From Tethya wilhelma (Eukaryota; Porifera; Demospongiae; Tethyida; Tethyidae), in the NCBI GenBank assembly GCA_964030475.1, contig CAXIPT010000001.1:161526-225525 (forward strand): a stretch of 64,000 nucleotides of DNA, in the 5' to 3' direction. The notes under the pieces are model-generated. The model ran no database searches, was not told the DNA's origin, and saw only the letters and a program-made list of their open reading frames with translations. The position numbers and the translations under genes were made by a program. Shown one piece after another: positions 39,290-50,045 of the stretch; positions within the stretch are counted from its first letter, which is position 1, and every line of letters starts with the position of its first letter.

Positions 39290-40131
39290 CACACTTGCAT
39301 AACATACTCAATTCTCTCAATGGCCAGTGATGAGCGCTCCTGAAGTGTGTGATGGAACTGGTTGATTAGAGCTTGCATGCTCTCAGCATGCAATGAACAA
39401 TGATACAAGTTGAAGACTTTAGTTGGATGTCTGCTCTTGCATATCACATACCCCAGTGCAGACATGTCAAAGGGGGTTATTAATGTTGATGTTAAATCAG
39501 TAGATTCACTCAATTTCTCAGTAATTGAATAATTCAGTTTCTCTATGAGACTTGAGCAAGTATCACCACACTGTGATTCAAAGGCACAGTGTAAGAGAAG
39601 AGGGATGTTTTTCAACTGATAATAGCTGGACATATGATCATTCATAAAACTATCCTCATCTGGATCATTGGACTTATACACATTCTTGTAAACCAGGTCA
39701 AAAATCTTCTTAGCATTTCTACTCATTCCACTCACAAAGATGATCACCTCCCTGAAGTGTCCCTCCTGACAATGAAGTGAGATCAGTGGTGTCTGCTCTT
39801 GATCAGGAAGGCTGAAAATGTAGTACGCAGCACAGAATTCTTGAATCGTGAGATGAAAGAAGTTGTAATTCTCTGAGGATGGTAACACTGAGTCTACTTC
39901 AGGCTCACAAACAAGGAGACCAATTGCTTTAATCTCTTCAGGGACATCCTCAAAAATAATCTGCTGCTTATCAATGCCATTGTAAGCCAGACGACAGAGT
40001 TCTACAAAGTTCTCTTGGAGATCTTGTGGTAGCTTCTGTAAACTGCTTGCTTTAAGAGTTGGATTTTCTCGTGACATTGTCATCAGGATGTTGGTCTCAT
40101 ACAACTTGGTTCGAGTGTTTGGTAGACCAGA
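36138..40131 (-). CDS. NLR receptor 2, 5' end lost at a gap, eight LRR exons
   Basis: Starts at the n at 40132 within the NACHT exon (39308-40131, from LPNTRTKLYETNILM) and continues without interruption through FFHLTIQEFCAAYY. Eight single-LRR exons follow, each exactly 84 nt and phase 2: 38382-38465, 38226-38309, 38034-38117, 37451-37534, 37070-37153, 36701-36784, 36542-36625, 36397-36480. The terminal exon 36138-36261 encodes DEGAAALEKMRDEMNSKRG. Typical LRR: SYNSIGDDGAKCLSEGLKYC. The Death domain, Walker A and Walker B lie beyond the gap. Introns hold one palindromic MITE (37174-37392) and one hAT-like MITE (38866-39014). Like NLR1 it should be a cytosolic immune sensor; more LRRs suggest a larger ligand-binding surface. 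Confidence 0.88.
37174..37392. mobile_element. Palindromic MITE, TACCGTATAGCGGG family
   Basis: Ends TACCGTATAGCGGGAAAG and CTTTCCCGCTATACGGTA, with many AACTTTCGCGG inner repeats. In an NLR2 LRR intron. Confidence 0.9.
38866..39014. mobile_element. hAT-like MITE with 9-bp direct repeats
   Basis: Starts CAGAGGAGGTTCGACA and ends with the inverted CGAACCTCCTCTG; arms are about 50 bp. The same GGTGATAAT lies directly on both sides (38857-38865 and 39015-39023), a target-site duplication close to the 8 bp usual for hAT elements. The corresponding inverted-block intron (43.6-43.9 kb) lacks it. Confidence 0.85.
39252..39286. repeat. (CA)n microsatellite after the NLR2 NACHT exon
   Basis: On the coding strand it is (GT)n shortly after the donor. 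NLR4 has the same at 43588-43622. Confidence 0.9.
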
Positions 40132-40412
40132 NGGTATTATTAGCCCCCTCCAACTAGCACTTTTAAGTTTCAGCTCCTCCCAAGCCTTGGAAATTGATGT
40201 GCCATGTACTGATATCGGATTATTTGAATTTTGAATTAATTACAATCATTGCCCAACCTTTGACCCCTGCAAAATAGCTTTGGGCATTAATTTTCACTGA
40301 TACCACAAATGGAGATGATCTGACATATGTGGGCAGATGACCTGAAATTAGTGAAAGTAGTGTGTTCACATTTTACTGTTTTAATATGCACACATTCATG
40401 ATGCTCTTATAG

Positions 40413-40966
40413 TCTATCTTGGAACTCCATTGGTGATGATGGAGCCAAGTGTCTCTCTGAAGGACTCAAACACTGCATGTCCTGAACTTCAGGAGTTAAA
40501 GTAAGTTTGAGATTAAAGCAGTCCTATATGTGCACATTTTACTTTTTTTTTATATGCACACATTAATACACTTTAATAGTCTCTTTGTCAACTCCATTGG
40601 TGATGAAGGAGCCAAGTGTCTCTCTGAAGGACTCAAATTTTGTCCTAAACTTCAGGAATTGTAGTAAGTTTTAAATCACTGATTCATTTGCTGTACACCA
40701 TGCACTGAAATACTCTCAATTGTTGCATGATGGTTTGATGATATCCATAGATTATTTCATGATCACTTGACCAAGATTTATGAGCTCCTGGTTTTAAGAA
40801 GCAATTATACAATTATAAATAATTATCTCCATTAATTTTGTACAGTGTTACTAGCAAGAACTACTGTATCCGTGATGAAGGAGCAGCTGCACTGGAAAAG
40901 ATGAGAGATGAAATGAACTCAAAACGAGGAGCACACGAACAAAAATTGAAACTAATTTATGCTTGA
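40413..40966 (+). pseudogene. NLR 3' fragment (NLR3), LRR frameshifted
   Basis: Two LRR exons (40413-40500 and 40580-40663) and a terminal exon (40846-40966) match the 3' end of NLR2 on the opposite strand. The terminal exon encodes DEGAAALEKMRDEMNSKRGAHEQK. The first LRR exon has 88 instead of 84 nt: four extra bases after the ACACTG of CTCAAACACTG shift the frame into TGA. No NACHT or Death part precedes it; the contig begins at 40133 after a gap. It is a fragment, and probably non-functional as read. Confidence 0.8.
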
Positions 40967-41358
40967 CATTTACACTTTTGTGTGAAACTAGATACTTGAG
41001 TTAAGTTTGTGAATATTGAATTTGTAAATGCCGGATTGTGTTTATAGCAATTAAGTAGATCCCACTGCCCGGGCCTATGCCAAACTTGGCACTGATGGGG
41101 TGCAAGCCAAAGAGTTATTTATTGACAATATTATCTTCATAACATGACTTTGGAAACTGAACTCCAAACCAGCTATATAACAGACTTTAAATGCCAGACT
41201 AAGAGGACATCCAGCCCCACCTCAACTTAATCTATATATATGTGAAGCATAACATGATGAAAGAGACATCATGCATTAATTGCCACACCCTTTTATATAA
41301 GTGGCCCAGCGGGTGCGTTTTTTGAGTGACTTTGAAAGTCGCTGTACGTCACCTTACA

Positions 41359-43581
41359 ATGGATTCTGTCCTCTTTAGCCCAGCTCCATCTTCTGATCAG
41401 CCACCCCCTGAAGACCTCCCTCGGCTTACAGTGGCAGAGCACCATGGTGTGTTGAGTCACATTCTCAAACTCCAGTCAGTGAAATGGAGAGAGATAGGCC
41501 TACACTTGGGCCTCCTACCTGGACACCTCGACAACATCCAAACTGATCCATTGCTACTAGTGCAAGGAGCTCCAGTGAGCTGGATGAACGTCATGTTGGA
41601 GAAGTACCTCAGAGAGAGAGAAGGGGGAGCTAGGATGAGTGAGTTGGAGACTGCCCTCAAGAAGGCTGGACTAGGAGAGACTGCAGACCAACTCAGAGAT
41701 AATGTACAACAGCTACTAGCACTAGGTATGGGACATGTGAACCACAGCAAATATACAACCTAATGTCCATGTTTGTTCAGTGCAGATATTAATAGTAGAT
41801 TGTTTTACTAAAGCACAACCACATCAATATACTCCAATTAGCATGGTGCTCATTGTCTGATATGTGTGTAGGTGTGGCCAAATTGAGTCTCTCTTCCAAT
41901 CTACAAAAGTATGCTGAACGTTTGAAGGAACTTTATTCCAAACGTAAAATGCCAGACTACCTTAAAGGTCGTCAACTTCGAACTGCTAACTTTGTCAGTC
42001 TGGCATTAATCTCTCGGCAAAGTATATCCAAGAAAGACATGGATAAGTTCACTCGTGGCACAGTACAAGATGGAGACATTGATGCAATACTGAAGACAAA
42101 AGCTCCTCTAGAAATGATCCACATTGGTAAGCTGGAGAATGGCTCCTTAGCTACCTGTATGCTGCTCCAAGGAGGTCCAGGAGTTGGCAAGACCACGTTG
42201 GCCTGGAACCTGTGTCGTGAGTGGGAGTTAGGTCAGCTATTTCAGGAATACTTACTGGTCATCTTCATCCCTCTACGGAGAAAGAGGATCAGAGAAGCCA
42301 GAGAAGTGAGGGATCTGTTTGCTGTGTGCAGTCCTAACAGTAGGACTTGTGAGGAGTTGGAGGAGAGCCAGGGAGGGTCTGTGCTGCTGGTCCTGGATGG
42401 CTATGATGAACTCCCTCAAGAGGTGCAGGATGATTCCATAATTGCTGAAGTTGTCAGCGGAGAGCTTCTTCCTAAAGCTAGCCTACTGATTACAAGTCGT
42501 CCTTCAGCTTGTGCTACACTGTATGATAAATGTCGCCAACGCACTGCCAACTTCCAACACATTGAAGTGCTTGGATTCACCAAAGACAAGATCAAGGCCT
42601 ACATTGAGGACAATGTCGACTCTAAACAACTGCCCCAATTCAACGACTATCTCTCCAGCCATCCAAAGATTGAGACCATGATGTACAATCCTCTCCAGTG
42701 TGCTCTCACTGTTGAGGTATGTAAGAAAATGTTTGAAGATGGTTCTAGTCTACCAAACACTCGAACCAAGTTGTACGAGACCAACATCCTGATGACAATG
42801 TCACGAGAAAATCCAACTCTTAAAGCAAGCAGTTTACAGAAGTTACCACAAGATCTCCAAGAGAACTTTGTAAAACTCTGTCGTCTGGCTTACAATGGTA
42901 TTGCTAAGCAACAGATAATTTTTGAGGATGTCCCTGAAGAGATTAAAGCAATTGGTCTCCTTGTGTGTGAGCCTGAACTAGACTCAGTGTTACCATCCTC
43001 AGAGAATTACAACTTCTTTCATCTCACGATTCAAGAATTCTGTGCTGCGTACTACATTTTTATCCTTCCTGAACAAGAGCAGACAGCACTGATCTCACTC
43101 CATTGTCAGGAGGGACACTTCAGGGAGGTGATCATCTTTGTGAGTGGAATGAGTAGAAATGCTAAGAAGATTTTTGACCTGGTTTACAAGAATGTGTGTA
43201 AGTCCAATGATCCAGATGAGGATATAGTTTTATGAATAATCATATGTCCAGCTATTACCGGTTGAAAAACATCCCTCTTCTCTTGCACTGTGCCTTTGAA
43301 TCACAGTGTGGTGATACTTGCTCAAGTCTCATGGAGAAACTGAATTATTCAATTACTGAGAAATTGAGTGAATCTACTGATTTTTAAACATCAACATTAA
43401 TAACCCCCCTTGACATGTCTGCTCTGGGGTATGTGGTGTGCAAGAGCAGACATTCAACTAAAGTCTTCAACATGCACCATTGTTCATTACGTGCTGAGGG
43501 TATGCAAGCTCTAATCAACCAGTTCCATCTCACACTTCAGGAGCGCTCATCACTGGCCATTGAGAGAATTGAGTATGTTAT

Positions 43582-43623
<42 letters not shown>

Positions 43624-44418
43624 AAGTGTATATGCTAGTATTGTTTCATTCACTGATAAATTCCCTGACAATCTACATGCACTTGAGGTGAGCCTGAGCA
43701 AGCCCCCTCTTAGTCGTATCAATGCTGTACGGGATACCATGAGCCATTGCCTGTCCTGTACATCTTTCTGTGCATTTCCATATCATGTCAATGTCATTAA
43801 TGGATGGCAGCTCACAGGGTCTGTCGGTACATTCGTGCATTTCGACATGAGAAAGGGTGAAGAAATTATTAGAGAGAGCCTTAATATTGCATGTGCTAAG
43901 TTATTAATCAATAATTGCCCAGGGTCCGGCCTGGGAGCAACATGTGATCACATTCATGATACTCTTTAATATTGTAGTCTCTCTTGGAACTCCATTGGTG
44001 CTGATGGAGCCAGGTGTCTCTCTGAAGGACTCAAATACTGTCTCAGACTTCAGGAGTTAAAGTAAGTTAGTCACAGCTATAATAAAATCGTCATATTTTA
44101 CAGTATGCACACATTCATGATAGACTTATAGTCTCTTTGACAATTCCATTGGTGATGATGGAGTCAAGTGTCTCTCTGAAGGACTCAAATACTGTCCTGA
44201 ACTTCAGAAGTTAAAGTAAGTTTGAAGTCAATTCAGTCAAACTGCTATAATATTAATGTATACATGTTGCACATTGTTATTTTTAATATATACATGCACA
44301 CACATTCATGATACTCTATTAATAATAATAATAGTCTCTCTCTTAACTCCATTGGTGATGTTGGAGCCAAGTGTCTCTCTGAAAGACTCAAAAACTGTAC
44401 CAAACTTCAGGAGTTAAA
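41359..44418 (+). pseudogene. NLR receptor 4, Death-NACHT-LRR with frameshift and stop
   Basis: The Death exon 41359-41725 (MDSVLFSPAPSS, WREIGLHLGLLPGHLDNI) is followed by the NACHT exon 41872-43572 with Walker A GGPGVGKTT, Walker B SVLLVLDGYDELP and FFHLTIQEFCAAYY. Three 84-nt LRR exons follow: 43978-44061, 44132-44215, 44335-44418. Compared with NLR2, two bases are inserted near 43223 (GATGAGGATA then TA), ending the frame at 43235. A three-base change near 43386 creates TAA. The frame resumes at about 43415. No terminal exon is found before the gap at 45160. It is likely a young pseudogene, or an allele with sequencing errors. The Death domain is nearly identical to NLR1. Confidence 0.85.
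43588..43622. repeat. (GT)n microsatellite after the NLR4 NACHT exon
   Basis: Follows the donor GTATGTTATG. It corresponds to the inverted tract in NLR2. Confidence 0.9.
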
Positions 44419-44594
44419 GTAAGTTGATCACTCCCGTGCACAGGCCCACACTATATATGCATGTATATTACATGTAGTATTATATATACAGTGTTCACTG
44501 TACTAAGTTATGTTGCATTTAGGTATGGGAAGCTTTGTCATAGTATTAACTTCCTAGCTGGTCATGTATATAGAATTTTGGTCGTGCCATTACA

Positions 44595-44806
44595 GTATCG
44601 TATAGCTCCAAATTTTCGCGGTACAATATTTTCATGAATTTCGTGATTTGACCGTGTATCATGAAAATTTTCTCCACGTAAATTTAGAAAACCATATATT
44701 GGCAATATAATTTCAGAGATCGTGATTCACGAAAATTAGCTCAAAATGGCAAAGACAGACTTTTCACGAACTTTTTGAACCACGAAAATTTGGAGCTATA
44801 CGGTAA
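44595..44806. mobile_element. Palindromic MITE, GTATAGCTCC sub-family
   Basis: Left CGTATAGCTCCAAATTTTCG pairs with right CGAAAATTTGGAGCTATACG. A half copy occurs at 16060-16207. Confidence 0.85.
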
Positions 44807-44825
44807 CTGTTTTACATGTTCTGTA

Positions 44826-45159
44826 TCATACGTACGGTAGTACGTATAGTAGGAATGGGCCGGCTGTCCCATAGACACAATACAAAATGTTGGTCACCAT
44901 AAAAATCTAGTCAAACAAAATCAAACTTTCAGAGTTGCTCAGAGGCTCTCACTAACAGATTACCAACTGCTTACAAGTCTTGAAACTCGCAAAAAGTTTC
45001 CTCAGCACTCGTAGAGAGCGCTAGGGGGAAGCCACCATAGTGCCATTTTTGTTCATCTAACTTACTTACGTACTTACGTACGTACGTACTTCCTAACTGA
45101 CTTACTTGAAAAGCATTTCCAGAGAACCAGAATGTGTTGAGCAGCACAAAGTAAGTCAA
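44826..45159. mobile_element. ACGT-repeat MITE, single-arm copy ending at a gap
   Basis: 44826-44862 equals one arm of the 37-bp hairpin at 9721. It then follows the same order as 9798-10040, through TTCCTAACTGACTTACTTGA and the AACCAGAATGTGTTGAGC tail, to the n at 45160. Confidence 0.8.
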
Positions 45160-45161
45160 NT

Positions 45162-46564
45162 AGGGAGATACTGGACAGCCAGGGAGGGTCTGTGCTGCTG
45201 GTCCTGGATGGCTACGATGAACTCCCTCAAGAGGTCCAGAAATATTCAATAATTTCTAAAGTTGTTGATAGGGAATATCTTCCTAAAGCTAGTGTACTAG
45301 TTACTAGTCGTCCTTCAGCCTGTGCTACACTGTATGATAAATGTCGCCAACGCACTACCAACTTCCAACACATTGAAGTGCTTGGATTCACCAAAGACAA
45401 GATCAAGGCCTACATTGAGGACAATGTCGACTCTAAACAACTGCCACGGTTCAACGACTATCTCTCCAGCCATCCAAAGATTGAGGCCATGATGTTCAAT
45501 CCTCTCCAGTGTGCTCTCACTGTTGAGGTGTGTAAGAAAATGTTTGAAGATGGTTCTGGTCTACCAAACACTCGAACCAAGTTGTACGAGACCAACGTCC
45601 TGATGACAATGTCACGAGAAAATCCAACTCTTAAAGCAAGCAGTTTACAGAAGTTACCACAAGATCTCCGAGAGAACTTTGTAGAACTCTGTCGTCTGGC
45701 TTACAATGGTATTGCTAAGCAGCAGATAATTTTTGAGGATGTCCTTGAAGAGATTAAAGCAATTGGTCTCCTTGTTTGTGAGCCTGAACTAGACTCAGTA
45801 TTACCATCCTCAGAGAATTACAACTTTTTTCATTTCACAATTCAAGAATTCTGTGCTGCCTACTACATTTGCAGCCTTCCCGAACAAGAGCAGACAGCAC
45901 TGATCTCACACCATTGTCAGGAGAGTCACTTCAGGGAGGTGATCATCTTCACGTGTGGCCTGTGTGTCAATCCAGAGAAAGCTGTTGACCTAGTTTATTC
46001 TGGGGTTCGTCAGCACAAGGATGATGCTGGTCACACGTACTTTGGCAGCGAGGACTTATTGCTCTTTCACTGTGCCTTTGAATCACAGTGTAGCGGGGTG
46101 TGTACAAGTCTCATGAAGAAACTGAATTCATCGATTGATTTGAGGATTCAAAATTTGAACCCTTCTGACATGTCCACTTTGGGATATCTGATTTGCAAGA
46201 GTGAACACCCTACCAGAGAAGTTGACCTGCTTGGCTCTTCATGTGGCACTGAGGGCATGCAAGCTCTAATCAGCCAGTTCCATCACACACTGGAGGAGCA
46301 CTCAACACTTGCCATTGAAACATTGAGGTAAATATCATGCACACAGCTGGGCTCATTGATGACATCTACACATGTACCTTCCATACACTAGCTGTATACA
46401 ATGACATTTATACATGACATGCATGTGTATGGTACACCCACTCACCTATATAATTATTATACACATGTTAATAATTACAGACTATATGGGAACCAAGTTG
46501 GTGCTGAAGGGGTCAAGTATCTCTCTGAAGGACTCAAATACTGTCCTGAACTGGAGAATTTGAG
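45162..46564 (+). CDS. NLR 5, partial: NACHT C-terminal half plus one LRR
   Basis: Begins at the n at 45160, in frame inside the NACHT domain at EILDSQGGS before Walker B (LLVLDGYDELP). It continues intact to 46327, then one LRR exon 46481-46564 (LYGNQVGAEGVKYLSEGLKY). It is nearly identical to NLR1 on the opposite strand, including the CGLCVNPEKAVDLVYSGVRQ stretch. The following intron is interrupted at 46740 by the LTR of a Gypsy element. The Death exon, Walker A and terminal exon are not present. Strand and content make it the mirror image of NLR1. Confidence 0.85.
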
Positions 46565-46739
46565 GTCAGTTCAAACTAATATCTGCATTCGGAATATCCT
46601 CAAACATACCAAACAATAATCTAGTCTATTATAGTTTAGGTGGCCAGTGTGCATGCTGAGTTAACTTGCAATAATGTGGCTTCCTCTGATAAGCTTCACT
46701 GCTGAGTCAGCAGTGAAGCGTATCCCTGTCCTATGCCTC

Positions 46740-46969
46740 TGTAACGACCAGGGTCTTAGGCTGCGACTGCACTTGCGCTTGGCTTGCTACTTTCACTTTC
46801 CATGTTGCTCATAGCTCAACTTTAATCCTCTCTGGTCTTACAGTAAAATACACAGACTTATACATACACAATAAATAATAAGTAACTTCCTGTATATAAA
46901 TCAGGGCTACTGAGCATGTGCATACTACACAACTACAATGATAGTGTTAATTTTATGCAAGTCACTACA
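46740..46969 (-). mobile_element. 3' LTR of Gypsy retrotransposon
   Basis: 230 bp bounded by TGTAACG and CACTACA on the plus strand, the inverted TG...CA ends typical of LTRs. Next to it is a purine-rich tract on the coding strand (AAGCGAGGGGAAT), the expected polypurine primer for plus-strand DNA synthesis. The insertion sits in the NLR5 LRR intron; the homologous NLR1 intron reads through ATGCCTCTATTAATG uninterrupted. Confidence 0.8.
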
Positions 46970-47048
46970 ATTCCCCTCGCTTAAATCAAAGCTTGTCCTC
47001 AAGCAAATGCATGATTGATAATTCGGTGATTAAGTTCGGTCTGTGTCA

Positions 47049-49620
47049 TCACGCTTCCTTGGCCGCTCTCATCATGGAACGTGTAGTGGGTCCTGAGGTC
47101 CGTTCTGGTACAGGTACAGGCTCAATGTCCTCTTGCCTAGTAGCTTTCTTCCGCTTGGTTCTCTTCTTAGTGCTACCACACCACGAGACATCGGGTAGTT
47201 CTGGATAGCAAGGCCTGACACGATCGAGAGAGATGAAGATGGGTTCAGCATCTGGCTTATCAACTGGCTTAACTTGAGCATTCGTTGGTGTTGTGGACAA
47301 CACTCTGTACGGACCAAAGAATGGCCGGGCTAGCTTCCATGCTTTCCCTTTGATCTCTCCAGGCATATACACCATGACTCTATCACCAACATTGTAATCG
47401 GTTGTCTTTGAGTGCTTGTCGTAATGAGCCTTCTGCTTTTGTTGAGCTGATTTGATATTTTCTTGAGCATCCTTCCAAGCATCAGACAAACCTATTGTCA
47501 TGGCCGTTCGATAGTCATCTGGGTGGATTACGTAGGGACTCTTCACGTGGTGGAGTACATTCTCAGAGGGTAGTCTCGGGTCTCTTCCATATAGAAGATA
47601 AAAAGGGGACTCTCGAGTCGACTCCTGTGTTGTTGCCCTATAAGCAAACAACAGAAACGGCAGATGGTTGTCCCAATCACTGCCATTTCTTGCAGCACAC
47701 TTGGCAATCATGTGAGAAAGGGTGCAATTGAATCCTTCTACGAGGCCGTCAGTCTGGGGGTGGTAACCAGAAGTGTTCACCTTCTTGATTCGCAGTAGCT
47801 CGCAGACTTCTTTAATCACCTCGGACAAGAAGTTGGGGCCTCTATCTGATAGAAGTTCCTGAGGGGCTCCGTGTCTGCAAAAGATCTCTTGGACAAGAAG
47901 TTTAGCAATGGTTAGTGCACTTTGGTCAGGTACCGCAAATGCTTCCGCCCATTTAGTGAGGTAATCAAGAAACACAACAACATATTGGTTACCAGAACAT
48001 GTGAGGGGGAGCTGCAGTACATCAACTCCGACTCTGTGGAAGGGACCACCGACTTCAATTGGTTGTAGAGGTGGTTTGCTAGCTCGTCCAGTACCTCTCC
48101 TTGTAGCACATATCAAACATGATCTACAGTGTTTGCGTACAGCGGCCCTCATTCCTTTCCACCAGTATGTCTTCCGAAGAGTGTTGTAGATCCTTCTCTC
48201 TGCAAAGTGGCCAGCGAAGCAACCAGAATGTGACTCTTCGAGGATCTTCTCTTGTAAACACTCTGGAACCACTATTCTCCAACAAGAGGGGTCAGTTGGA
48301 CTCTCGTGATACAGAATACCCTCTATAAGGTCATACTGATCTTGTTCCATGATCAATTTCTTGGCAAGTTTCTCATCACTAGGCAGCACTCCAGTCTCAA
48401 ATAGGGTGACAATACTCTGGAGTTTGGGATCTTGACGTTGTAAATCAGCGATCTCCTTGTTTACATCTGAATCTGAGTCCTTCCGTGGGGGCTGCGCACT
48501 CTCCGACTCAGTTGTTTGTACTGTCGATTCAACTTGTAGCGTGTGGGATTGTGACCCGTCGACACTGGAAACAGGGTTCCGTGACAGGGCATCAGCATTC
48601 GCATTGCTCTTGCCAGATCGATGCTGTATATCAAGTTGCATTTCTTGAATTGCCATAGCCCATCTTGCTAATTTTGCTGATGGATGAGGAGAGTTTAGCA
48701 GGGATGTGCAGGCAGCATGGTCCGTATACACTGTACACTTGTGGCCTAACAAGTAAGCTCTGAACTGCTTCACTGCCCATACAACAGCCAATGTTTCTAA
48801 CTCTGATATGGCATAATTTCTCTCCTGCGGGTTGAGGGTTCTTGACGCGTATGCTACAGGATGGATGTGACCATCAGTTTTTCTCTGTGCCAAGACAGCA
48901 CCCAAACCGTCTTTGCTAGCATCTGTCTCGAGGATGAACTCTTTACCTTCTCCGAAACTCGGGTAGGCCAAGACTGGGGCTTGTGTTAACATGTCCTTTA
49001 GTGTCTCAAATGCCAGTTGACACTCTACAGACCAGTAGAACTTGGTATCTTTCTTTGTCAGGGCATGTAATGGATGAGCTATCTTTGAGAACCCTGGGAT
49101 GAATCTTCGGTAGTAGGATGCTAATCCCAAAAACTGCTTAACTTTGGTAACATCAGTTGGGACAGGAAAGTGCTTGACTTTGTCAATCTTTGCAGGATCA
49201 GGACGGATACCTTCTTTCGAGATAACATGACCAAGGTATGTTACTTGTTCCAGGAGGAATGAACATTTACGAGGTTTGAGGGTGAGTCCAGCCCTACGCA
49301 ACCGGTCAAACACTTGAGAGAGGTGCTCTAAATGTCCGTCGAATGTCTTTGAACAAACAAGGATGTCATCGATATAGACAAAGCATGACTTCCATTCCAG
49401 ACCTTGCAACACTGTTTGCATCAGACGCTGGAAAGTTGCTGGAGCGTTGCACAATCCAAAAGGCATACGCTCAAACTCATACAGGCCAGCATAGGTAGTA
49501 AATGCTGACTTGTCTTTCGTGGAGGGGTCCATTTCGATCTGCCAATAGCCAGAGGCTAAGTCTAAGGTAGAAAAGTATTTGGCCTCACTGAGCGTATCGA
49601 GTATGTCATCGATCCTTGGA
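47049..49620 (-). mobile_element. Ty3/Gypsy pol: reverse transcriptase, RNase H, integrase
   Basis: One open frame of about 857 residues up to the gap at 49621. In order: reverse transcriptase from PRIDDILDTL with the catalytic FVYIDDILV; RNase H with LETDASKDGLGAVLAQ; an HHCC zinc finger (HSGCFAGH...CRSCLIC); the integrase core with Asp in VGVDVLQL, Asp in LSDRGPNFL and Glu in TDGLVEGFN; and a GPY/F-like RPFFGPYRVL module. Gag, protease, the start of reverse transcriptase and the 5' LTR are missing beyond the gap. No chromodomain is evident. The uninterrupted frame suggests recent insertion. Confidence 0.93.
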
Positions 49621-49621
49621 N

Positions 49622-50045
49622 CACAAATCCTGGTACACCATCTCTTTGCTGGTAGTCGAGACTGATGCAATCATCACTGTCAAGGTCACTAGTGCTCGCA
49701 CAGTCACTAGAGTGGACGGCACCAATCTTGACACTTGACCTGCTGACCTTCACTGGAGACCAACTGAAACTACCATCGCCCCGATCAACACAGATTCCAG
49801 GGGTATCATTTGCTTCATAGAAAAACATTAGAGGATCCACTTCAGCTGGGCTCAGGTCCGACTCAGGGATGACAAGTTCAGGACTTTGATGGCACAATGT
49901 GATGTCAAGAGATTGTTCCACAAGAGAGATTGAGGACTCACCACTACCCACAGACAGGGGAGAAACACAACGAGCTTCATGTCTCAGAGAGGCTGAAGAC
50001 TCACTACCACACTGAGGCAGAGGAGAAGCACTACAGTCTTAATTA
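49622..50045 (-). other. Unassigned open frame beside the gap
   Basis: Open minus-strand frame of about 140 residues, from an acceptor-like TAATTAAG near 50046 to the gap. It is Ser/Asp-rich, with two related segments (CGSESSASL and VGSGESSISL). It could be a transposon 5' region or a host exon. I do not recognise it. Confidence 0.3.

Noticed and set aside
33749..46331. Plant-like or bacterial NACHT genes from contamination
   Set aside because: Introns, Death domain, single-LRR exons and the same MITEs as in neighbouring animal genes show these are native.
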